DNA of 64,000 bases from Tetranychus cinnabarinus (taxonomy: Eukaryota > Arthropoda > Arachnida > Trombidiformes > Tetranychidae): contig WHVY01000003.1 in assembly GCA_022266195.1 (NCBI GenBank), positions 1,612,001 through 1,676,000 of the forward strand, in the 5' to 3' direction. The notes under the pieces are model-generated. The model was given only the letters and a program-made list of their open reading frames with translations, was not told the DNA's origin and ran no database searches. The translations under genes were made by a program, and so were the position numbers. Positions 10,855 to 21,462 of this stretch are shown here, in pieces. Position 1 is the stretch's first letter. Each line of letters opens with the position of its first letter.

Positions 10855-12165
10855 TCAGCGTTTCTTGATATCTTTCAGGGATAAAAGCATCGGCAATCTG
10901 TAAGTTTTCCACCAGCGGCCGTCAGTTCTTGGAGGGTCATATTGACGTCTTTTCTTGCAGCGAGGAGGCTTGATTTCTCCTTTTTCCATGCGGGCATTGA
11001 AATGACTATAAATTTTGCTCTTGTTTGCAAATTTAACTTTATAACATTCAGGATATGGACAGGTCCAGTACATTTCACTGCAAGAGAAATTCGTATCAAA
11101 CTATGTATAAATTGATGGTAATTAATCATGACTTACTGTTTACTTAATGTGTCGTCATCTTCTTCTTCCATTTCACATGCATCTGCAACTCTTATTTCAT
11201 CCTTTTTTTCATCTTCCTTCTCTTCCATGCCTTCAGAATCTTTTCTTAGCTGTAGGTATTCCCTTGTTACGTCTCCTTGATTCTTAGCTCTCCGTTTTGC
11301 TATTTTTTTGACAGCCTGTCGTTGGGCATTGGCTGGAATTTTTTTCTGTGATAAGAAAACTATAAATTAATAAAACTTAATTTGTAATGTCAGCAATACT
11401 CACAAGTCAATTCTCTCATGATTTAGAACAACATCAGATTCTGAAAATGAACGGCGAATAACGGCTTTGGTTTGATTGCGCCGCATTTCATTAGTTTCTT
11501 TCTAATAAAGAATGAAATCAAATTAAAAATTAATGAATTGCCAAGAGATTGAGATTACAAAATTTACCGCAAGATAATTTTTATGGTTTAGAATTTAATA
11601 GGCAGATTTACCCGTCATAAATTCTAATACTGCTAAGGCTCCAAAATTGCAAACTATTGGGCCACAGTCATCATTATTTGTTTGTTCTGGGCACTTTCTT
11701 TGGAATTTATAATCAAATTTGAGATCGGGAAAGTCAGTATCATTTTCCTAAAATTCGCAAGTATTTGACGACTAGCTGTTTTGGATTCAGCAAAATTCAC
11801 TGTTTGGAACCGATTATCCAAGATAAGAAGCGTCCAATGGTCCACATCGTGTACTGGGATCAGCCACAATTCGTAATCAGTGATCTTGGCTGGCCATACA
11901 ACTAATTAGGCATTATCATTTTCTGGTTCTTTCCGTTTCTTTTTGGTATCAGGACAGTACGTTGAGAACCATAATACGTCTACGCAAAGCACTCTTTCGT
12001 TTGTGTAGTCCTGCAATAAGCTGAAAAACAATTAATCATTTGGTCATTATACCACTTTTTAGATTTCGAAAGCACATTGATTTCCGTTGTCGGGATGTTG
12101 AATGGACCAATCACGATATCTGCTGGTTCTTTCTTTCGCTGGTTTTTCGATTTATGATGAGCCAT
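10855..12165 (-). pseudogene. Decayed C48 (Ulp1/SENP-like) cysteine protease with C-terminal zinc finger
   Basis: Reading the minus strand from ATG at 12165, the C48 landmarks appear in order. They are the entry motif KKWYNDQMIN (11980-12165 frame), the histidine in PVHDVDHWTLLILD with its following Asp (about 11800-11860), and the catalytic-Cys motif EQTNNDDCGP (about 11640-11690), including the conserved Q upstream of DCG. Lesions are a one-base frameshift near 12010, TAA in VVW context near 11905, a frameshift near 11750, and TAA after the DCG block near 11600. Downstream exons with good splice sites (11404-11501, 11137-11359, 10855-11087) give a basic and acidic linker and a CPYPEC...H finger ending at TGA 10855. 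Together they form one gene, now broken. C48 proteases of this kind occur both as SUMO proteases and inside DNA transposons. Confidence 0.65.
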
Positions 12166-12400
12166 TTCCGAAACACTTCAGAAAATTTAACGACACAAAT
12201 ATAAGTTTAACAATTGAAGTTTAAAAAATTACTGCAAATAAACATTGCCGCCCTCTGTCTCATGTATAGCTCTTTATTATATCGATACGAGACAGCGATA
12301 TATCGAACGTATATTGTTGTTGTCTCTTCCTGCAAATTATTTTTCATCAATTCTGTCTTTCTAATTTGCTATTTCATTTCATTGTTTTTACGTTTTAGTC
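12166..12400. promoter_or_regulatory. Shared 5' region between head-to-head genes
   Basis: Only 235 bp separate the start of the minus-strand C48 pseudogene from the start of the plus-strand gene at 12401, a layout typical of a bidirectional promoter. The sequence is AT-rich, and no individual promoter element is clear. Its promoter role is inferred from spacing alone. Confidence 0.35.
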
Positions 12401-14139
12401 ATGAAAACTGACAGTTCTGACAACAAGAAAAGTGATCGCATCTCTGTTCTTTATTTCAGTACTACTGATGGACCAACGAGCAGAAAAAATATTAAAAGAT
12501 GGAACGTAGTTCCTATTTCAAAAGTTCATCTATATGATTGCAATGAATTCAAAAAATTCGCTCGTAGCACAGTCGATGACGCACCATGGCCAGCCAAAAA
12601 GACTAACCCAGAAGAGTTTTGGCCGCATTATCTTATAGACATCGGTAAGTTTCATTTTCTTTCCTTTTTTACCCATCAGTTTTTCATTTGCTTTTTTTTA
12701 TTTTAAAATTCAGGTGATCCTGAAGCTTTGAAAAAACAAAATATCAAAACAATGCCGAATGTTTTGAAAACTTTGTGTTTCACATGCAATGATATTCAAA
12801 ATGAACGGTCTGTCATTACTTTCGTGGGAAAAAATCCATTTCCTGCGTCTATTGCTGAGAATCTGGTTAGTTTGCCACGGAAAGCGAGAATAAATTTATT
12901 GAAAAGAAAGCGAGACTCTGCACCAACCGAGGCAGCTGTGGATAAACGAAAGAAGACTGCAAATCCAACTGAGCTCGACGAAAGCTTAGTTTCTGATGAT
13001 GATGTTCTGACTTCAAGTGCTATTGAGCAACCTGCCTGTCGTTTCAGCTTTCCTGAGAGTCCAATTGTTCAACTATCTCGAAGTACTATACTCGCTGCTT
13101 TGCTGAGTAAAGTTATACGGAAACCACAAAATTATCCAAAAAAAGATGCACCTTGGCCTCTTGTCTGGTATTTTGCTGTTAATTATCTGAATGATTGCTT
13201 CACAAACAGAAATTATGGTATTCCGAATAGGGTGAATAATTTTAATTACATGTGAGTATTTAATGAGAGTGACTAAAAAATAGTAATATCGGCAATTCAT
13301 GCTTATTTTCATCTCGTTTTGCAGTGAGCTCATACAGGGATTCATAATTACGGCAGTACGTACAGCAGGCGATTTAGATTTTTGTGACGATTATCAAATC
13401 ATCGATTCAGTTGGCTTCATTTATCCCAACGATAGTTTGAACACCAGTATTCTTGAGTTAAGTGACAAAGTCGAGTCAGCAAAGATTAGACAGAGAATAT
13501 GCAAAGCTTGTGATGGTAAATGTTCTTATAGCAAAATCCTTCCTGATATGAGTGTTCGTAGGCACATTATCGATGATGTTTTAAAGTGAACTTTTATTTG
13601 CATCAAATGTGGATCACCTTTGAAGGGTAAAGATTCACTGAAGATACATTCGGAAAAATGCAAATATAAGAGAAGAGTTGGTATGGAAAATGTGCAGACA
13701 AATGATTTTTATTCACAGTACACGCAATTGAGTCTCAATAAAATGCAGAGACTTGAAAAACCCGATCCTAAGCCAATCTTACAATCAAACGAAGAAAAGT
13801 TTGTAGAATTTTTGGAACTATGTTATGAAACATTGAAGCAAGACGACCACATAACGAACTACTCGACTTTTGATGATTTTTATAATTTTTTGACAAACGA
13901 CTTCGATTATACGTTTTGACTATATTTGACCGGACAAATCGCTCCTACAGCTTATGCAGCAGAGATTTATGATCTAAAAGAGTGAGTATTGTTTTTGCTT
14001 GATAATCGAATGCTTTAACACTTGAATCAATCATTTTATCTTTTTTAGTTCCGGTGATTATTATGGAATTTATCTCTGCAACAATCTAACTGGCAACAAC
14101 AAAGAACCGACAAAAAATCAGTTCGTTTCCGAATATTAA
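12401..14139 (+). CDS. Spliced unknown gene with two in-frame UGA codons, 509-codon frame
   Basis: The model is join(12401..12644, 12714..13251, 13325..13981, 14049..14139). All four exons join in phase through GT-AG sites, giving 510 codons including the final TAA. Two UGA codons interrupt the frame, at 13587-13589 (context VLK-stop-TFICIKCG) and 13917-13919 (context YTF-stop-LYLTGQ). The second is followed by CTA, a known readthrough context. Between them a zinc-binding motif CIKC...HSEKC is preserved. Upstream lies a basic patch (LLKRKRDS, DKRKKTA), then a probable helical domain with Trp-Pro repeats (APWPLVWYFAVNYLND). I do not recognise the family. If the UGAs terminate, the product is a 348-residue protein without the finger. 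It is either a recently inactivated gene or one using readthrough. It sits head-to-head with the C48 pseudogene. Confidence 0.55.
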
Positions 14140-17100
14140 AGTTCGAAGTTAAAGATGATGCCTACATTTCAATTCACAAATTAACAGCATTTCAGACTGA
14201 AATAATGTGCGATAAAATCAGAACCTGCAATTACGTCAACTGTAGGGGCAAGCATTCATTCACAGTTAGATTCAAAAAGATCTCATGGGGCATATCTTGG
14301 TAAATAACTTTTTGATTGTTTGTGAAGGCTGTCGTCGTGGGTATGCTTATTGGCATCAATTTATTAAACACTTCACCGATAGATGTTACATCGAACGACC
14401 TGTTAGAACTGATTTGGTTGTGATCAAAAGTTGATACTCCTGAAATACTCATTATCATCACCTCCAATGTTTATCACATTTTATTTCAAAAATTCTTCAC
14501 ATTGTCTCAGATTATTCCCATTAGCGAGCATGTTAAGAGACGCTCGATAAACGAAAGTTATGAATAGCTTTGATTCACATAGAAATGAACACAAAAGGAA
14601 TGTGATTCTCGTCTTTTATCTCATTGTTTTTCACCACTCTATTGATACATGATAAATATGGTTTTAAGACTTGATTACATTAGCAATTGAAAATATTGTT
14701 GAGCCATACGATGCAGGTGATTGACGCGAAAAAGTGTAAGCGATATTGAAAAAATACACTGAGGTATTATATTGTGTAAAGTTTTGATACCTACTGTCTC
14801 ATTTGCTTCTCGTTAACGAGCAATGTATGTGACGCTTGACAATGTAATTCTGAAGAGATTGTGTTTTATCGCATACTATTAAGTCTAAACCATTGATATT
14901 GTTTAAACTATTGAGTCCAACAATTGTCTTGCAATGAACAACTTCTTGTTCCAAGTTGAACAATTCCTTGTTGCAATAGGATGAGGTGAGTTACATCGGC
15001 AACTTTAATGGCAAGGCATCATTAATGTATTAAACATTAATGGGCGAACATCATTTTGATGTTTATTTGAAAAAATTGTTATTTAATCCTCATTAAATAA
15101 TCATATTCATAATTACATTACATTTATTACATTTGCTTTTTCATTAAAAATAGTTAAAAATTGCGTTGTGCAACTTAATAGTTATTAAATTTTTTTCCAT
15201 TCTTATGCAAGATTTTAGGCAATCATTTGCAGATCCTGTTGAAATTTTTGATAATGAAATGTAGTAGCTCATTATTGCTAGCGTTATTACCATTGTTGTT
15301 TGCGAAATGAATAGTAATAACACTTGAATTCTGAAATGGAGCTGTCTGGTTTGATGTTAAGTTGCTTTAGATAATTAAATTTGTGATTTTCTTACTGATG
15401 AGTTCGTGATAATTACGGACACAAATGGACAAATAATTTTTGTATCGAGTACAATGAAAAATTATCTGAGAATGGATGAGGTAAGTAAAATATTAACAGA
15501 AAGTAAAGTAATTTATATTTTTCCAACTTCGTAACTTAGGCATCAATGTTGCACTGGAATTTGACTAATTTGCTCACAGAAGGCGGTGATTCCTTTCAAG
15601 TGGCCTTGAAAACTAGATGCAGAAAATTTGTCTTTATCGGAAAGCTGTATAGCTCTAAGCAGAACATTTTTTATAAATTTAGAATGAATTACATTATTAA
15701 CCGAAATGTTTATATCCTTTTCATATTCCAAATCATGTCATAGTCTATTGATGTAAACCAATTCCGATTTCGCCGTTTTACACGTTTTTCTTTTCTACGA
15801 AAGATGGCGTTCTTGTTTGTCCTCTCAATTTGTTTACTTTGCTTCAGTTTTCTAATTGTTTAAATTCAATTCAATTAAATTTTTGTCAATTTCTTTATTT
15901 TGTCGCAAAGAATGTCGGCAAAGAATACTGACTCCAACATATGGTTGCTCCGATCATATACTGATATTGGCGATTTATACGGAAGATTTACCTGCCTCAG
16001 GTGAGATAGTAATAGAAATAGATGATCAACTTTACTCGCTATCTTAACTAATTATCATCAATCAATTTTACCCTGACTATACAACGGCTATTTTATTTGT
16101 CTTGTTTTGTTAGCTGAGGGTCACATCTTTAACTCAAGCATCAAAGCCCTTTAACTAATAATTAAATATTAATAATATTAAAACATTACAAGTTTTGATT
16201 TGTAATGGTTTATATTAGAGAAATAATTTTATTTGTAATCAACCCAATTCATCAACTATCGTCTCATGTTGTGCTCATTAACAAGACAGAACTGAGACAG
16301 TAGGAAAGTATGTTGGAATCAATTTTTATGTGTTAATTTCATAAATGATAAATCATTTTTAATTGTTAGCCCTTTAGTTAATTTGATCATTGAATATGTA
16401 AATACAGAAAATTACTTTTGACGGAGACAGCTTAAAAGAATGAAGAAGACAGTGTTAACATTGAAGAGGACACTGGTCATAAAAGCAAGTGTGAAACTTT
16501 GATCCTTTAAGAATGGGTGAGACAATAGGTTTTCATATTGATACACATTTTCGACTCGCTGACTTACAAACTAAAATAGATTCCAAATGAACTGTCTTGT
16601 TAAAAATTTTTATCTGGTTGCATTTTGGTCCAACATTTCAAAGTTTGTTGACTAGCAACCTCAGTATAATACTTGAGTTAAGCGACGTAAATGTAAATAA
16701 CCTTATATTAACCGTCACTAGACGTCAGCCTTTTTATGTTAGTTCCAAATTGAAAATACAGAGACCAGCAGTCGTATTGCTCATCTATCGTTATATAAAA
16801 GTTAGATAAACTATAATATCAAAAAACAATAATTAATAAAATATCTTCATACAAATTATCAACCTTTCAACTTATAAATTTTATGTTTCAATTTTGACCA
16901 GTTTCAATGCTGCTATCATATCAGCTTCTCGTCTCAATACATCCTCGTTAACAAGTACAACATATTTGTACATCCATCAACAACCAAGCGTCTCATACTT
17001 CGCTCGTTATGAGAAAAACACGAGACAGTAGGTTCAGCAAAACGTTCCAATAGGATGACATGAGTTACATCAAAGATTGAGTTGACTAAACAATCTCTTT

Positions 17101-17489
17101 ATATGAATCCATCGACGTACATCAATCTATCAAGCACATTTACAGTAAATCGTTCTTAGTCTTTGTGTTTTTTTGCGTTTTGTATCGTTCTTGTTTTCGT
17201 TTTTGTTCCTTGAAAATATTGGCACAATTCAACACTAACAAAGCCGAACCCAGCCAAACCACCCTTTTCATTGGCTGAGCCAATCCAAGCTTGATTTTAT
17301 CAAAATTAGCTAGCCAATCATTACATCTAGAATCGGTCATCAGTAAATTCACGTTACACTGCTGACATCTATGTCAACTAGCGGAAACGATGTAAGTGAT
17401 TCACAGTTGAATGTTTTACTCTTTTCTCGAAAATCACCAGATACTAGGAAAGTTGTTGTTTGGCTTATTTTCTTTATTTTTGAATTAAA
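14140..17489. other. Gene-poor stretch with short dispersed repeats
   Basis: No intact gene was recognised. A minor open piece at 15912-16000 begins MSAKNTDSNIWLLRSYTD and ends at a possible splice donor (cctcag/gtgaga), but no partner exon was found. The stretch holds several copies of a gtctc...gagac inverted motif (about 14797-14830, 16259-16305, 16988-17032) and one copy of a gatgaggtgagttacatcgg motif at about 14981-15000. These appear to be small transposon-derived repeats. Confidence 0.45.
14796..17035. repeat. Dispersed gtctcat / gagacagtagg inverted motif family
   Basis: Near-identical short elements occur at about 14796-14835 (ctactgtctcatttgctt, then the palindrome ctcgttaacgag), 16259-16305 (gtctcatgttgtgctcattaa, then gagacagtagg), and 16988-17032 (gtctcatacttcgctcgtta, then gagacagtagg). 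A looser copy lies near 14495-14550. Each can fold on its gtctc/gagac ends. They look like the ends of a small non-autonomous element. No protein is linked to them. Confidence 0.5.
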
Positions 17490-19074
17490 ATGTTTATCAA
17501 CGATCTTTCCGATGATTGTTCGATCGCCCTTTTGAATATGTGAATAACCTGGATGATGCAATAAACTGCTTCAAAGGTAATTACTAATCAAGTTTATTAT
17601 GTAAAATGAAGATCGTCTGTTTCCATTGAAAGAGTTGTTTCCGAAATTTCATTACAGTGTGTGTTAGATGGAGCCATTTAATTGCTGAGCGGACTAAAAA
17701 AGCTAAATATTTGTTGGGTAAGATTCAAGTTCATTAGTGCTTATACCATTTTGATCAATTTATTAATCGCTTAAATTTATATTTGCAGAGGAACCTGCTC
17801 AAAAAAATGATTTTGTAATTTTCTTCGATGACACTTTTGCTTCGTGTTATTATCCATTTGATTGTGTTTATTATCAAGGAAGAGATCTGATTGATGTAAC
17901 CTACCTGAACACACTATTTCCAAATTTAAAAGTAAGTTGATATTAATCATATATGATTAGTTTTCTTATTTTCTTTTCATCCACTTAGATTTTTGAATTC
18001 ACACAAAGATTCCGAGATAAAGTAAAAAGCGTTGATATTGTTTCATTTAACAGAAATCATGAATCTTTGAAAGGAATAATCGATGTTGATGCCGGTTTTG
18101 TAGAATATTTGGAGAATATTAAACTCGAAATGCTATCCTGCTCTTTATTTGATTCAAGCATAGTACCCAATGGTTCCAGTGTGAAACAATTATGCGCTGC
18201 ATATGATTCTCTTGAGGATGTCAAAAAAATTGCACCTGATTTCTCAAATCTTGAAATACTACGTACGGTGATTAAAAAAAGGGTGATTATCTAATATATT
18301 TTCGTGAGAAATGTTTGCTTATAAAAATTCTATCGTTGATCGGCAGGCAATTACGATAGGTTACGAGTGCCAGTACTTGAAAAGCTTAAAATACTTGTAC
18401 TGAATTCCTATACTAAGGAAGGTACTTTTTATGGTTTCCAGTTCATGGATTCATGCCCAAATTTACAGAGTGCCCACATTACCATGGATTCAATTCACTT
18501 TTTTGTTGATGAAACAATAAAACACGAATGTTTGCAAGATTTAATTATTGATTTTGTAAGTATTGATTTAATTTGAAATGTTGTTTACTTTTTTATTCAG
18601 ATACATTAAAATTGAAAAGGTTGTGTTCCGTCAACATGCGGGTTATCTGGATTCAAAATTTGCTAATAGAACTAATAGATTTTATATTTACAGTATCAAC
18701 GAAGCAACGATGAACAAAAAAACTGGAATGATGAAAAAAGATTGTTGATGAAATATCCGAATCTCAAACATCTTAAGTTAGCTGGCGTAAGTTACATAAA
18801 AGATGAAAATATCAAGGAATTGGTTCACATTTTACCCAATTTAGTTCTACTTATTATTGTGAATAGTCCTAAAAGAGTTGTTGATATCGTTAAGGACTAT
18901 TGTAAAAGAAATGGACGATAAATCAAATTTTACGATGGATGCGATGGACTGAAATCAGATTGGCCTCAGTTATCCGTTAAAAGTGGAAAAATTAGCCGAG
19001 GCTTTGATTTCATGGAACATTACTCTCTTAAAGATTTTCATCAACTTCCACATTTCATGACTCCTATTGATTAG
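17490..19074 (+). pseudogene. F-box and leucine-rich-repeat gene, disabled
   Basis: Exons run about 17490-17576, 17658-17717, 17789-17931, 17989-about 18260, about 18345-18555 and 18694-19074. The N-terminus reads MFINDLSDDC, then, after one missing base near 17537, NNLDDAINCFK. Across the intron it continues CVRWSHLIAERTKKAKYL, a typical F-box with its VCxxW end. Leucine-rich-repeat-like segments follow (NTLFPNLKIFEF, CPNLQSAHI, YPNLKHLKLAGVSY, LPNLVLLIIVNSP). A premature TAA at 18919-18921 is followed by about 50 more in-frame codons to TAG at 19072. Intact relatives would be SCF ubiquitin-ligase substrate adaptors, an expanded family in spider mites. Here the frameshift in the F-box and the early stop indicate loss of function. 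Splicing of exon 4 to exon 5 is uncertain. Confidence 0.7.
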
Positions 19075-19325
19075 TGAAACCACATAATTTTTTCACATAT
19101 TTTTTAACTATTTTCCAATATATAATAAATCAAGATATTTTATGTAATTAAAGAAACTACAGATCAAATTAAGAAGCAGTAGATAACTTTTTTTTTGGTA
19201 TAGAGGCTACAGCAATGGCTATTACATAGAAATCGCTATTTGTAAAATTAGGCTCCGAGACTATTTTACTTGAAGTCTTATTGTTGTACCATCTCATGTT
19301 GAGCTTTAATGCTGAATTTAATTTA

Positions 19326-19832
19326 CAGGGTGACAATTCATAACCGAGAGATTTTTTTTCGAGATAACGGCCGAACGGTACATGCAGTGGCCCTCATATT
19401 TTTTTCTGGGCATAAGGGCCTCAAAGGTAAATGTTTGGGCTACTTTGCAGAAATTCGAAAATTTTGAAATTTCTATGGGATTTTACATAGAAAACATCAT
19501 TTTTTAGAAAAATTGGAATTTCGACCTAAAAAGGCGATTTTTTTGCATTAAGTCATCAGACAGCTACAAGTCGTTCTACAAACACATTTATTCAGATGAT
19601 ACATTCGATATTCAGAAAAATCGCCTTTGGAGCTCGCAATTCCAATTTTTCTAATAAATTATATTTTTCTATGTAAAATCCCATAGAAATTTCAAAATTT
19701 TCGAATTTCTGCAAAGTAGCCCAAACATTTACCTTTGATGCCCTTATGCCCTGAAAAAAATATGAGGGCCACTGCATGTACCGTTCGGCCGTTATCTCGA
19801 AAAAAGTCTCTCGGTTATGAATTGTCACCCTG
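19326..19832. mobile_element. Foldback MITE with TA target duplication
   Basis: A 507-bp element has long terminal inverted repeats. The left end cagggtgacaattcataacc (19326) is mirrored at the right end (to 19832), and arms of about 225 bp pair around a loop near 19560-19600. It is flanked by TA on both sides (19324-19325 and 19833-19834), the Tc1/mariner-type target duplication. It contains no meaningful coding frame, so it is non-autonomous. Confidence 0.85.
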
Positions 19833-19973
19833 TATAGTTATGTACTAAAATTCCTTTCTTGTGTTGTATTCAGGTATTCGGCTGTGACCTGTCCTACTTG
19901 ATCGAATCAAGCTGATATCACACTAGTCAACACCACCCCAACCTAGTACTTTTTTCAAATTTAGTTGTTCACT

Positions 19974-21038
19974 ATGGATTCATTGGAAACTGTTGATCAA
20001 CTAACAATTGTGAATCGATCGATGGAACATCTTACTAGTAAAAGACTTATTCTTGAAATACCTTATTTCGAAAAGATGTTAAGCCATGAATGTTTGGAAT
20101 CAAAAGAAAACAAAGTTGAGCTGGATTTTGAGGGAAAGGCTCTGAAAGCATTTCTCAATTGGATTGAACTTGGTTATACATTAATCGAGATGGATTATAT
20201 AATAAATCTTTGCAACATTATGGACTATTTCGGGATAAAAGATAATTCGATACGATAAGATTTTTTTAAATATTTTGATGAAAATTTTTCTAGCGAGCAT
20301 CTTCCTGTTGTTATACCTCCAGTGACTTCAACATCTGCATTGATCAATTCTGATACTCTCTATGATTTCATCTGTCGTTATTTCCTGAAGATAGCAAACA
20401 CAGATGTTTGGTTTGATTGAAACAATTGAATACATATGTGTTTTAGTTTTGATGATTCATTCAGAATACCAAGTTTTCGATGCAATCTTGAAATGGATCG
20501 ACTTCAAAGCTGATTCTAGAAAGTGGCATCTTGAAAGATTGCTGAAGTTAGCCAGATGGTGCCATTTGGAAGATAAAGATTTATCTAAAATGAAAGAAAA
20601 TGAATTGTTTAAATCTAAATTATTGAGGCAACCAAAATTATCCTCACATAGCAAATCTAATTGTGATTGTGGCATTGATCGAACTAATAAACAAGGTTGT
20701 TTTGTCGCGATTGAAGACCTGAATAACAAAAATTTGCGAGTCATAACTCTTGACGGTAATTTGTGCCCAATGATTAATGAAGTAATTCAATTTGATGAAC
20801 CATTGCCTTTCCGTTTTCAACATGATAAACATGGACGCACATATTGGTTGCTTTTTAAGGAGAAGTGATATCGAAGTACTCTGTTACAATATTTTGTTCT
20901 GGTTATCTGGTGGAAGATTACCTTGGATGTGCAACTTGGAAGATAGTAACGTTGTAAAACAGTGTAAGAATTATTACATGGAGCGGACAAACGAATTATT
21001 TAATTACTGTTTCCCGCCCGAAGAAGAGCCGGATTTTT
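19974..21038 (+). pseudogene. BTB/BACK-type gene, disabled
   Basis: ATG at 19974 opens a BTB-like domain (ending in NLCNIMDYFGIKDN) that stops at a TAA near 20256. The same frame continues after the stop (FFKYFDENFSS, DFICRYFLKIAN) to about 20420. A shifted frame then gives a BACK-like segment (FDAILKWIDFKADSRKWHL) and a segment resembling the start of a kelch-like repeat region (GCFVAIEDLNNKNLRV) to a stop at 20866. Another shift gives the remaining tail to 21038. At least one nonsense codon and two frameshifts are needed. Relatives are Cul3-ligase substrate adaptors. Its position beside the F-box/LRR pseudogene suggests a decayed cluster of ubiquitin-adaptor genes. Confidence 0.6.
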
Positions 21039-21214
21039 AAGAGATAAAAGAAGACTGGTGGTTAAGCATTTGTTTATATCGCATTTTTTAACCAACTATC
21101 AACCAAAGGATTTGTGTATCAACAAGATAACAGAGGCAAAAGATTCTGAAAAGGTTTGTAAAACTTATATGTCTCTTGTTTCGTCATCCTCATACATTCC
21201 ATGGGTATCATATT

Positions 21215-21355
21215 TATTGATAGACTCGATTGTAGGTGTAACTCACCTCATTTCAATGGAACAAGGAATTGTTCATTTCAGGATTGAGTGTATCAACTGT
21301 CTTAAAATGCACGATCTCTTTTTCCATTGAGATGAGGTAAGTTACATCGGATTAA
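21215..21355. repeat. Inverted repeat around gatgaggtaagttacatcgg
   Basis: The sequence gtgtaactcacctcatttcaa (about 21236) and its near complement ttgagatgaggtaagttacatc (about 21329) form a stem with a loop of about 70 bases. The left part, including ggaacaaggaattgttcatt, is the reverse complement of about 14935-15005, and a weaker relative with its own inverted ends lies at 23020-23130. It is a small dispersed foldback family. Confidence 0.6.
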
Positions 21356-21462
21356 AAATTTTTCATATTTATCTCGATTTCGATCGATTTTGATGGTTAT
21401 CACGTCTATAAACCTTTTTTGTCAATCGTGCTCAACTAAAACGTTCTTTCATTTCGTGTAGC

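Noticed and set aside
11137..11345. Extra frameshift in the C48 pseudogene at the a-run near 11345
   Set aside because: An alternative acceptor 14 bases upstream (ending at 11360) keeps the frame, so no lesion is needed here.
12401..14139. Selenocysteine coding at the two UGA codons
   Set aside because: No SECIS-like structure was recognised downstream, and the contexts do not resemble known selenoproteins. Readthrough or mutation is the simpler view.
15543..15743. Overlapping frames on both strands of about 62-65 codons
   Set aside because: No homology, no splice signals of note, and open on both strands, which is typical of chance.
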